Assembly: GCA_022560025.1 (NCBI GenBank)
Contig: JAFISE010000001.1
Location: 620,001-684,000 of the forward strand
Direction of reading: 5' to 3'
From: Stagonosporopsis chrysanthemi
Lineage: Eukaryota > Ascomycota > Dothideomycetes > Pleosporales > Didymellaceae
Length of the DNA: 64,000 bases
The notes below the pieces were generated by a model. The model was not told the DNA's origin. It searched no databases and saw only the letters and a list, made by a program, of their open reading frames with translations. Below, in pieces: positions 31,801 through 41,910 of this stretch (its first letter is position 1; each line of letters starts with the position of its first letter). The translations under genes and the position numbers were made by a program.

Positions 31801-32295
31801 CAATTTGCCCAAAGACTTACCACAGCAACAACTTTGACACGGTGCAGCCGCCCGAGGTAGTCATGAAAGAATCTACAAAGACATGCGTCGACCTTTGAAG
31901 TGCCGATTGGAGGGCATCGTGCATTGCATGACGGTCATGTGAGTTAGCGCAGGTGGTGGTGTATGGCGCATCTGAGTCGATGCGCGCCCTGCATTTGCCA
32001 ACGCATCACTGTACCAAAATATGGCCATCTCCTCCTATCCATTAGTCCACAGTCGTTGGACGGTTCAGTCGCGCTTCGCTCAGCCGCTCTCTCGCCGCCC
32101 CTTCATAGGAACCCCTCTTTTCGTGCCCTGAGCGTTTGTTGACGATCTGAGGCTCCGGCGCTACCCCGCTAAAGGAGCTCTCGGCGCATTCTATCGACAT
32201 AACATTTGAAGCTACAGCGCCAGCACCACGAAGCTCGCGGTTTCAACGACATAACAGACCTCAGCTTTAACAGTGTACTCGAACTGCAGAGCAAC

Positions 32296-33102
32296 ATGAA
32301 TATCGACCCTCTCACCGGACAGGCACTCCCAGCGAGCGCGATTCAGCGTATCCTCTTCATTGCGCCCAAAATCCACGTCTACCAGATTCCCCCAGCGACC
32401 TCCACAAAGGGGTACCAGGCCTCGACTTGGACAGCGAATAATAACAAGATGCAAATCTTCACTGCGCGGTTACGCATCGTCGAGACCTCGGTCCCGCCTG
32501 AACGCGACGACGGCGACGAAAAAGTGTCGACCACGATCCTCCTCGAAGACTCCAAATCTGGCGACCTCTTCGCCGCTGCCCCATATACTAGCGAACGCGC
32601 AGTTGAGCAGGCGCTGGATAGCAGTCGCTTCTTCGCCATCACAGTTATGGGCGAGGGCAGGAAAGCGGTGCTGGGCATGGGCTTCGAGGAACGGAGCGAG
32701 GCGTTCGACTTCAGCATTGCCCTGCAGGACGCACGCAAGTCGTTAGGCTTTGATACAAAAGCGTCTGGCTCGTCCGGCGCAAGGTCAAAGGTGAAGACGG
32801 AGGCTGAAGAGCCTAAGCGTGACTTCAGTCTTAAGGAGGGCGAGACAATATCGATAAATCTGGGCGGTCTGAAGGGGAGACGAAACAGGCCCGATACAGA
32901 GAAGAGCCCGGGGGAGCAGAAGAGCGAGCAGGAGGCTTTGTTCAGCATTGCGCCGCCGCCTGGGAGTGGGGGCGCACCATTTTTACCGCCGCCACCGAGT
33001 GCGAAGAGTGTCAAGGAGGAAAGGCGGCGGAGTAGGCAGAACTTCGAACCTACGCCGGAGGATCTGGGGTTTGATGATGGAGAATTTGGTGAGTTCCAGT
33101 AA
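32296..33102 (+). CDS. NECAP-like (adaptin-ear-binding coat-associated protein)
   Basis: A single frame of 268 residues from the ATG at 32296 (MNIDPLTGQALP). The N-terminal 170 residues form the NECAP PH-like domain (DUF1681): RILFIAPKIHVYQIPP, KGYQASTWT, DLFAAAPY, SSRFFAITV and the signature GMGFEERSEAFDFSIALQD. Next come FSLKEGETISINLGG, then a disordered tail with a run of prolines and the ending DDGEFGEFQ. The tail supplies short Phe-containing motifs that bind AP-complex appendages. It works in clathrin-coated vesicle assembly. Confidence 0.93.
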   Translation: MNIDPLTGQALPASAIQRILFIAPKIHVYQIPPATSTKGYQASTWTANNNKMQIFTARLRIVETSVPPERDDGDEKVSTTILLEDSKSGDLFAAAPYTSERAVEQALDSSRFFAITVMGEGRKAVLGMGFEERSEAFDFSIALQDARKSLGFDTKASGSSGARSKVKTEAEEPKRDFSLKEGETISINLGGLKGRRNRPDTEKSPGEQKSEQEALFSIAPPPGSGGAPFLPPPPSAKSVKEERRRSRQNFEPTPEDLGFDDGEFGEFQ

Positions 33103-33255
33103 TGATACGGAAGCTAGATTGGCTGCATACAAGGAGTCCTGCATAATATTATAGATCGATCAACCAGGCATCCTACGCACAGCTCTTCACATGTGACTTC
33201 ATACTTCATTAGACCCCTAATGCTTGCCTTCACATGGGCGTATGGCTTGGGTCTA

Positions 33256-34356
33256 TTACCGCCCATAAGGATTCGATCGGTCCCACCGTTCGATGAGGCC
33301 CCTACAACGCTCGAGCCGACTTGAAAGTTTCTCTCTCAATCGTGTGTTCTCCAACCCTTCCGACCCAACAAGCCCTGCCAAATTATCGATGAATGCATCA
33401 ACCACTTCCAGAACAGGTCGCCGGATCCTGTCCTCACATTGATCCCTCGTCCAGCAATCCTTCAGCTGGGGTACAAAGAATTCTATCCCTGACAGAAGTT
33501 CTGATATGGAACGGTACAACGACCACTTCTCGTCTGCACCTGACGGGAACTCGAAAGTGTACTTCCAGTGGATGTTTGCAAAGCTGTATTGTGTATGCAT
33601 TTTCGACCACGCGGCTAGCCTGCAGAATAGCACGAAGAATAACCTGAGTTTTGCCTGGCGATGGTCAGGATACTGGTCGTCAAGAGTTCCAAGGTGCCGC
33701 CCTGCAGCGTCGATCGTGTACAAGTTCCCGAATGGCTGACAAGTCTTCCAGTGGTTTTCCATTGTGTCGTCAACAAGAAAGCCCTTTGGTGGGTAGGTGT
33801 ATGACTTCAGTAGCCCCGGAAAGAGATCGATAGACATGTTAGGGTTGCGCGACAGCAAGGCTCTGTGGGATGGCTGTAGACGGCTAAGCCATCTCATAGC
33901 CATGGTGAAGTTGAGATTCTTTACCGTCCACGTGAATGATGCTTCAGTAAAGTAGTTGTATGCTGCCTCAATCCGGATAGCACGGCAGATCTGTAACAAT
34001 ACAGGCGGTGAGTACTTGATGTGCCCATAGTACATCAGAGTCGGTCGTTTGGGGTCGCCAAATACGTAGGAGTAGATCGATGCCCTGAGCTCACTCGGTA
34101 ATTCCGCAAGCGGACACGGTTTCGATGAGTTTGAAGGCCTGATGTGAGTGAGATCTGCATTGTAGGCTATGCTCTTGCGGGCTCGTCGTGTGAGTGTGGA
34201 GGGACGCTTCAAGAGTCTATCGGATTTTGGGCTACCCGACGAGGGCGCAGGGCCATTTTGCTTAGCTGATGGTGCAGAATTTCGGCTCCTATCACTCTGA
34301 AGACTAGTCTTAGATATGGAAGATCGTGTTGCACGCGCAAAACTTGGAACATTCAT
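33256..34356 (-). CDS. F-box/2EXR-like hypothetical protein
   Basis: A 366-residue single-exon gene. After a 75-residue basic, Ser-rich N-terminus it has an F-box/2EXR-type opening, CPLAELPSELRASIYSYVFG, followed by LLQICRAIRIEAAYNYF. This layout is common in large lineage-specific families of Dothideomycetes. The rest has no recognisable domain. If it acts as an F-box adaptor, it would link a substrate to an SCF ligase, but this is unproved. It is divergent from MLH1 with 317 bp between start codons and converges with NECAP. Confidence 0.75.
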   Translation of the reverse strand: MNVPSFARATRSSISKTSLQSDRSRNSAPSAKQNGPAPSSGSPKSDRLLKRPSTLTRRARKSIAYNADLTHIRPSNSSKPCPLAELPSELRASIYSYVFGDPKRPTLMYYGHIKYSPPVLLQICRAIRIEAAYNYFTEASFTWTVKNLNFTMAMRWLSRLQPSHRALLSRNPNMSIDLFPGLLKSYTYPPKGFLVDDTMENHWKTCQPFGNLYTIDAAGRHLGTLDDQYPDHRQAKLRLFFVLFCRLAAWSKMHTQYSFANIHWKYTFEFPSGADEKWSLYRSISELLSGIEFFVPQLKDCWTRDQCEDRIRRPVLEVVDAFIDNLAGLVGSEGLENTRLREKLSSRLERCRGLIERWDRSNPYGR

Positions 34357-34673
34357 ACTGCATCACAGCATCCTCTTGCGTGGCAACACCGAAAGTCTGC
34401 TAGAGCTCAAGAAGTGGTCGTGGAAAGATCTGAAGGAGAGGGCTTAGATCGTCTCGCGCAGTTGTACAGATTCCAGTTAAGCTTCTGTCAACATTTAGAA
34501 GATGTGTAGATGGTGGTTGTGCCTGCCCAGATGCCTGCAAACTGATTATACGGAAGGTGGGGCACCACGTGAGCACGCGCCAACGCACCCTCCTCTTCTG
34601 GCTCACCAGCGCGTCGCGCTCTCAACATCAATCAAACTCAGCATTTCTCCGATGGTTAATTTCCCGAATCATC
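34357..34673. promoter_or_regulatory. Divergent promoter, hypothetical/MLH1
   Basis: A 317-bp spacer between divergent start codons. No specific element is recognised. Confidence 0.35.
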
Positions 34674-36974
34674 ATGGCTGATGAGATGGATGTTGCGCCG
34701 ATATACCCTCGTGGTACGAAACGGAAAGGTGATGACACGCTATCACTGCCAGCGCCTCGGAGGATTAAGGCACTTGCGCAGGATGTCGTCAACAAGATTG
34801 CGGCGGGAGAGATCATTGTGGCGCCAGTCCATGCTCTCAAGGAGCTGATGGAGAATGCTGTGGATGCAGGTTCAACGTCTCTGGAGATTTTAGTGAAAGA
34901 TGGCGGCTTGAAGTTGTTACAGATCTCAGACAACGGTCACGGCATCGATGTTTGTCATTCGTCAATGTTATGTGACCATTGCTCACGGTTGTACAGAAAG
35001 AGGACCTACCGATACTATGTGAGCGCTTCACTACTTCAAAACTGAAGGCGTTCGAAGACCTTACTTCCATTGGCACCTATGGCTTCCGAGGCGAAGCACT
35101 TGCAAGCATCAGCCACATCGCCCACCTGAAGGTCACGACGAGAACAAAAGAGTCAAGCTGTGCCTGGGAAGCTCACTATTCGGACGGTATATTGGCAAGC
35201 CCTAAGCCCGGACAGAGTGTTGAGCCAAAGCCGAAAGCCGGGAGACAGGGCACTGTTATCACAGTTAGTCATATGCTGGAACAGACCAAGCGCCATAACT
35301 GACTGCGTGCAGGTTGAAGATCTGTTCTACAATGTTCCTTCGAGACGACGCGCTTTTCGCTCCGCAAGCGAAGAGTATGCCAAGATACTCGAGATGGTCG
35401 GGCGATATGCCGTCCATTGTTCTGGCGTAGCATTTTCGTGTAAGAAGGCAGGCGACAACTCCGGAAGTGCCGTATCGGTTCCTGCTGCCGCGGGGACGAA
35501 GGACCGCATAAGGCAAATTCATGGTAGTGCAGCAGCCAACGAGCTTGTTAGCCTCAAAGCCGAAGATCAGCGCTGGGGCTTCAAGTGTGAAGGCTGGGTC
35601 AGTAACGCGAACTACAGCTCGAAGCGCACAAATCTATTGCTCTTCATCAACCACAGAGCTGTCGATTCACAAACGATCAAGAAGAGTGTCGAACAGACCT
35701 ATGCCATGTTCCTACCCAAGGGTGGCCATCCATTTGTATACCTCAGTCTTGAGATCGAGCCGCAGCGAGTGGACGTTAACGTGCATCCTACGAAACGCGA
35801 GGTGCACTTTCTCAACGAAGATGAGATCACCTCCATGATCTGTGATGAGATACGCGAGAGCTTGAGCAAAGTCGACACAAGCAGATCATTCATGACACAG
35901 TCACTGCTGTCGAATCCAAAAGTCCCACTCGCTACGCCTACGAAGCAAACAACACCTGCAACGCCAGACACAGGTGATATTCCAGCTCGCAGTGCCTCAC
36001 GTGCTCCGACTACGGTGACCAAGAGACCGTACGAGAACAACCTTGTTCGAACCGATGCTTCAGCGCGCAAGATCACATCTATGTTACGACCAGAGCGAAC
36101 GATAGAAGAGGCCGCCGTTGAGGGCGACGACGATGAAGAGTATGAGTACACCGAACGAGATCCGGTGGCCTGTCGCCTCACCTCTGTCAAAGAATTACGC
36201 GCCGACGTACGAGATGCCATGCACAACGAGCTGACAGACATCATCTCGACACACACGTTCGTGGGCATTGTGGACGAGCAGAAACGTATTGTAGCAATCC
36301 AGGGCGGCGTGAAACTGTTCCTTGTCGACTATGGTATGCTTTGTAACGAATACTTCTACCAAGTTGGCCTTACAGACTTCGCAAACTACGGATACATACG
36401 TTTCAACCCGCCAATGCCTCTGCATGACCTGCTCAAAGTAGGTGCAGAACAAGAAAAGAATAGCGCGGGCGACGCAGCAACCGAGCTTGATTGGGATGAA
36501 GTCGTCCAGAGTGTCGAGGACTTGCTTATCAACAAAGCACCACTGCTCGGTGAATATTTCTCTATTGATATTACCTCAGCAGGCGAGTTGTGCTCGATAC
36601 CTATCCTGATAAAAGGCTATACTCCTTCGCTAGCCAAACTGCCACAATTTCTTCTTCGTCTTGGCCCGTATGTGAATTGGGACGAAGAAAAGTCCTGCTT
36701 CCAGACGCTTTTGCGCGAACTGGCATCATTCTACACCCCAGAAAGTCTGCCATTACCGCCCTCAAACTTCCATGACGATAACGGCAAAGGGAAAGAGAGA
36801 ATTGTAGAAGAAGACGCAGAAATTGCTTTGAGGCGCAAGAAGCTAAGGAAAGCAGTTGAGCACGTCATCTTCCCTGCTTGTAAAGCACGGCTTGTAGCTA
36901 CGAAAGGGTTATTGAAGGGCGTCATGGAGGTCGCAAATCTGAAGGGGCTTTACAGGGTCTTCGAGCGGTGTTAG
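34674..36974 (+). CDS. MLH1: DNA mismatch repair protein Mlh1
   Basis: Three exons (34674-34949, 34997-35263, 35313-36974) with introns of 47 and 49 bp encode 734 residues. The GHKL ATPase motifs are intact: VVNKIAAGEIIVAP, ELMENAVDAGS (motif I), DNGHGI (motif II, at the first junction), ERFTTSK and YGFRGEALASI (motif III). VEDLFYNVPSRRR follows the second junction, and VDVNVHPTKREVHF closes the N-terminal domain. After a variable linker the C-terminal dimerisation domain ends in FERC, the conserved Mlh1 terminus that completes the MutL-alpha endonuclease site. It forms heterodimers with Pms1 and other MutL proteins, acting in mismatch repair and meiosis. Confidence 0.97.
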
Positions 36975-37721
36975 GCTCGACGTTAAATTACAAGACGACA
37001 TAAGGCGTTTGTAGATGTTCATATTTCATGTCAAGGTCCATCAGCGTGTAGTATCAACGATGCTTTTTCAAGCCCGCCTCTCTTCGTGAGCAACTCATTC
37101 TGCATCTGAAATTCCTCTTCAGGCGCAGCTTGCACATTGTGACTTGTCTCAAGCCTTCCTGAGTTCGCATCGAACTTGCTCTGCTGCTTTCTAACGTCCT
37201 TTGTGTATCGATCGTGACCCTCTGCCTGGGGGGATCTTGCCCGTTTCATCCAGATCTTGCTTCACAATGTCGATTGAGATCTGGTCTTCGGTACCGCTGA
37301 TGACCTGTCATGTGGAGCCCTGGTCGTTCACACCGCGAAGGACGTCAAATACATTGTGTGCAGTGTGTGCATAGCAGCGAGCTTGTATTACAAGTCTGCG
37401 TCATGAGCATGCGCTTTCCACTAAGTACTTCTCACTTCGCACATCTAGCGTTACTGGGTACTGCGTCGTCATCATGAGCCGTAAATATCTTGTATGTGCT
37501 AATGTTACGAATGGCATGAAAGAATCGCGGGTCGTAACACTGAAGCAGACTTTTGTGGGGCTGTTGGAGGGGCAGTCGCCAAGTGAATGCACGTGCAGGA
37601 ACGCGACTCGCGACTCGCGACCGTGATGGCCAGTCAGTCCACAATCTTGTCAACAGCAAGAGTAAACAATCCTACCAAAACCAGAAATCTAAACACTTTG
37701 ACACTACATCCGACTGTCGCA
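36975..37721. other. Intergenic, MLH1 to MOZART1
   Basis: Contains a 72-codon minus-strand frame (37249-37031) with an ATG and charged, Gln-rich sequence. It has no family and could be the end of a small spliced gene. A G/C-rich triple repeat lies at about 37602-37622, upstream of MOZART1. Confidence 0.35.
37602..37622. repeat. GCGACTC triple repeat upstream of MOZART1
   Basis: GCGACTCGCGACTCGCGACC holds two exact GCGACTC units and a third partial unit, about 100 bases before the MOZART1 start codon. The embedded ACGCGA/CGCGA cores resemble the cell-cycle MCB/SCB element, which is only a suggestion. Confidence 0.4.
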
Positions 37722-38081
37722 ATGCCTGTGGAACAACCATCGGTCGAAGTTCGCCGCAAAGCTGCTCGTGAGGTTATCGACATCCTCCATGAGATTGCAA
37801 CTCTGTTGGTATGTTCGCAGAGGTATATAAAAGACCCGACTCACAATTACAGAACACACATCTCGATCGCCAACAGCTATCCTACTGCGTGTCGCTGATC
37901 GAAAATGGCGCAAACCCTGAAGCGCTTGCAGTATGTTGTTCCTTCTCTCGCGAACGCCTTCCGACACGAACTGGCCACTTGCGTGAAGCAAAGACACTTT
38001 TGTACTGACGTGGCACAGAAAGTGATCCAACAGCTCCGCGAGCAGTATCCGCTGTCCGAGGACGGGGATGCAGATGTCTGA
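37722..38081 (+). CDS. mzt1: MOZART1 (mitotic-spindle organizing protein 1)
   Basis: Three short exons (37722-37808, 37853-37930, 38019-38081) with introns of 44 and 88 bp encode only 75 residues. The helical core is typical: REVIDILHEIATLLNTHLD, LSYCVSLIENGANPEALA and VIQQLREQ, ending in an acidic tail. MOZART1 binds the N-terminal regions of gamma-tubulin complex proteins and recruits and activates the ring complex at microtubule organising centres. The GCP4-type subunit of the same complex is encoded at 8893-11181. Small size and splitting into three exons make it easy to miss. Confidence 0.93.
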
Positions 38082-38753
38082 AGATAGCAGCATAGGCGCG
38101 CGCTGACGGGATCGGCCACCGAAACCTGTACAGCCTCGCATAAGCGCGACTTTGTTTCAACCCCTCAGGCAAGGTCAGGCCGCCCGCAAGTGAACGTTTG
38201 TCTACGGGTCCGCAGCGGATCCTGCCGCTATCTTTGGGAAACGTCAAGGCAATTTCGGGTGCCGAGCGTTAGTGTTGGTGTTGGGCTTTCTGCTGGTTCG
38301 AGAGGATTCCCGATTCCCGGGATGCCTGAACAACCTGCATGCAGCTTGGCACGAAAGCTTGGGATGTTGGCTGATGGAGGGTGATGCGGGGGATTGGTGG
38401 ACGCGCCAAGTGCTGGCTATCAACCACATGCACTGTTATCAACATCTCTGGGATGACGCGATAACGTGGGAGCACGACGGCTGTACGGGACGGCAGTACT
38501 TCGCGCCCATAGCAGGAAGAGGGGTTTGAAGTCAACATCATTATGCATAGTGCTCGGACAGAATCATGCAGCTCAGTTGACGTCATCATTGAACTCGGAT
38601 GCTCCTCGGCCGTAATTTGGGAATGCTACATAACACCGATAACAAAATGGCGATAGCGAATGGTTGGGGTATCTCAACGAGAGAATTGGGTATCTTCCAG
38701 ATAAAACAGGTTTCAAGGGAAACCAAACGCCGCCTTCAACATAGGAAACTCGA
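38082..38753. other. Convergent intergenic region
   Basis: About 670 bases between convergent genes. No gene or element is supported. Confidence 0.45.
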
Positions 38754-40008
38754 TCATCTACTGCCCCAGGTCGGCGATGACTGGCGCTGTCTGAAGTTGC
38801 CCTTCTGGTCGGCTACTTTGCGAAGGGCCTTCTCGGCCTTGGCTTCCTGCTTGTCGAGGAAGCCGTTGTAGATTGCTGGAAGGATGCGCTTGGAGTCTGA
38901 CAGTGCTATTAGTACATGGTCGCAAGGCTTTGTGTCTGTAGATGAACTTACTCGCATGATCACCGGCGAACACAATGCCTTCTGCGCCCTTCTCTCCCGC
39001 GATTTTGACAGCCTCCTCCAGTAAGCCCTCTCCAACACCCTTGCCCCTGTATTTAAGCTTCACGGTCCATCCTCGTACAATAGCCTTGCCCCTCCTTCTC
39101 CTACCGCGCTTCTTCGCCGCGTCGCCGTCTGCCCAGCCAAGTATGAGGGCACCAATGACATCTTCTCCCCACTTCACGACAATGACACGGTCATCGCCCA
39201 GCCATTCGGCTCCAATTTCCTCAGCGAGGCCGATGTACCCACCAGTAAGCCATCGGATGAGAATGAGGAACGCCATGGTGATGCCGCCGGCTGTTGTGCC
39301 AAAGACGAAGTAGTCGCCGTGCCCGCGCAGAATGTACTGTGCAACAATAGCCAGGACAACGCCGAGCGCGGCGAGATTGATCGGGCTAGAGATCATCATT
39401 TTGCTCGCGACTTGGCGCTGCTGTGCTACTGAATCGGCAATGAGGTTGAGGCCATCGAAGCGGTCGTTATCAGAGTTGGCCGTGTACGTCGAGAGCTGAG
39501 GGAGTCCGTTGGTGGGCGGCTGAATGGGCGCGGAGGCCTCGCTGGACAGCATGATTGCAGCTTCAACTGGAGAAGGGTACGCAGGCGCAGGTAAGGTCGA
39601 GTAAGATAGTGATGTTGGCACGAGAGGGTGGGATTGCGATGAGTAGTAGCTGCCGGTGCGGAAGGTCGTTGGTGTTCCCAATGGTGATGGTAAGTCGGGA
39701 TCAATTCTCAAGTTCGCACTCAGAGATGTGAGGAACGCTGCATAGAGGTGTTAGCTAACAATTCTATTTTGTTAATTTAGAGGTTTGGTTTCTGACATCA
39801 TGTCGATCAGAAGTCACACGACCATCAACACCAAAACAAACGTACCAGCACTTGTCCGAAAGCCAGGAAGCGATGGTATCGCAGGAATAGCTTTTTCGAA
39901 CCCTGAAATCTGGTTCACAATGACTGTGTCCCCAAGAGAATACCGTTGCGGGAATGCATGAGGGCCTGGCGGGACTTTCAAATGCGAGGGAGGAAGTTGG
40001 CGACCCAT
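38754..40008 (-). CDS. Membrane-anchored GNAT N-acetyltransferase
   Basis: Three exons (40008-39846, 39737-38952, 38896-38754) with introns of 108 and 55 bp encode 363 residues. The first 200 residues are Pro/Ser-rich. Two hydrophobic stretches follow (NLAALGVVLAIVAQYIL and FGTTAGGITMAFLILIRWL), then the acetyltransferase core. The acetyl-CoA loop is KYRGKGVGEGLLEEAV, within VRGWTVKLKYRGKGVG. The next strand EGIVFAGDHANSKRILP and a Lys-rich C-terminal helix complete the fold. The layout of two membrane hairpin helices and GNAT recalls NAT8-like enzymes, but the substrate is unknown. A basic KKRGRRRRGK loop lies before the catalytic strand. Confidence 0.85.
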
Positions 40009-41910
40009 CTCTTAATAAATCAAATTACATGTACCAAAAGTCGCTCAGGGTCCGGCCTTTGCGCACTAAGTAACCAAAAGGATCAAAACAGCATTAACCG
40101 AGTAACGTGTTCCGCAATTCAATAAACAAATATGTGGGAAGCAGTGGTCAAGGTAAGATAGAAAGGTAGCAGCCTCAGAAAATTATGATGCACTGGTGGG
40201 AAAACGTGCGTCTATGTATTGGCTCAGCCAAGACGACGAGCACATGGGGATGCGGTGTGGGCGTCTGGCGGCCCCAGGCGCGATCTTCGCAGGCCTTATC
40301 CGCGCCGGCATGCAGGAGCTCGTCGGCGGTTCCCTATTGGCGAGGAGCACAAGTGCACAGATAACGCTGTGCGCATTCCCAGCCTGGACCCTTGCTACTT
40401 GCGGGCATCTGAAAGCCCAGGATGAGCAGGTTTTGCAGACGAATTTGTTGGGCCTGAAAACTTCTCCGGAAGCATGCATCGCGGAGGCACAGTCCGTGAT
40501 AGAAATTTTCTGCTTGCAAGAGGCCTGTCACAATGACAGCGGGCAACAATGACACCTCTCACTCTCATGCATCACCGACTCTTGACATCTGCAGCTTGGG
40601 AAGGCACAAGCGAACACATGCCGCCGCCTTGGCTGATGAACATGAAGTAGTGAGTTTGTCAACTCCGCACTTCTCACAGACCTGAAACGAACTACGGGCT
40701 CAAACGCATCCTGCTTGTCTCAAGGATTTCCTGGCACCAGCTCGCCATTCAAGCCAAAAGTAGCGATATACCTGCATGAGGCTTGTAATACGCCTGTTAT
40801 CAGCCATCCTTTCGTGGTTCTTGCATCCCAGCTCAAGACTGCAGCAAAGCAGGACCGATAAGCCCTTTAATATGTCTTGTGACTCTTGACAATCCCCCAC
40901 ACTTCTGTCAACTGAACAACAGCATGCAAGCCATCGGTCGGATCCCGAATTGATTTCGTGTTTCTCAAGCGATGTCCGTCTAGGCTCCAGTCACCAGTCC
41001 AGCCCTTCTGCGCAGTTACTATTCGCTGCGTAATTCTGCGCAAGTGTCGTGAGCTCAGCCAATCAACGCCGTAACCTTCTTAATGCTTACGTGTGTCTCC
41101 ACCAATGATGACCACGAATTGTCACGCTCAACGTCAAGTCTTCAACCTGTCAGGGTTGTAGACACAGCCGTCAATTTGCGACGTCAGGCGAGCCATAACA
41201 GCTCAGGTCATTGCCTCGTCAGGTGTGCATGGGAACTTTTGTTTCTTGACCAATGTCCTTCCTCTGACGCGTCTTCGTCTCCACTTGCTCCAAGCCATGT
41301 GCATGTTTCGGCATGTCATGGGATGTTTCAACGTTTGCGTTCGACATTCCGCATTGGGCGAGGATAGACGACAATGCGCGGGAGAAGCGCACTAGCCGAG
41401 GGAGTTTTTGGCCGTGAGGAGCGAATAATCAAAATTGGGGGTTTCGATGCTTTGCTGGTGTAACGGGTAGACGAGAGCTATAAAATTGGCATTATGCACT
41501 TGCTTGGGTTGTCAAGACCGTCGAGTATCGAAGTTCTATTCTTTTGGGCCTTGCAGCCATACACACAGTCCGGTGTTTGCACCCACACTCTACTCCTCTC
41601 ATATTAACAATAGCTCGCTCACGAGCACAGAACAAAGTACATTACACGAAGTATGAATAGTAAGTTTGACGCAATAACGGGAAGCCATCCGCCCACCAGT
41701 CTATCGTAACCAAGCTGAACCAGATGTGAACAAAACGCCGGGTTGTTATATTTCAGAAACTCCGTGTGTAGTCGTAGCACCAGCCGTAAACTAAGAAAAG
41801 CGTCGCCTTTGGGTACGTGCAAACGCAATAATGTTTTGCAGAGTACTATAACGAAGTCAATCATCAATAACGGCATTTTGGTGTAGGCAAAGATGCTGTG
41901 TGCTCAAGGC
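40009..41910. other. 1.9-kb intergenic region
   Basis: Between two minus-strand genes; no frame above 120 codons with a family signature. The right portion is probably the 3' untranslated region of the kinase gene. Confidence 0.45.

Larger units (their letters stand above)
31519..32295. other. Intergenic, with palindrome and repeats
   Basis: About 780 bases between tyrosinase and NECAP genes. The left part carries a 20-bp near-palindrome and an imperfect direct repeat (listed separately). The last 250 bases are the probable NECAP promoter and leader. Confidence 0.5.

Noticed and set aside
32379..33014. 211-codon minus-strand frame opposite NECAP
   Set aside because: Antisense of a conserved domain; no independent signal.
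35699..36268. 189-codon minus-strand frame inside MLH1
   Set aside because: Shadow of MLH1 exon 3.
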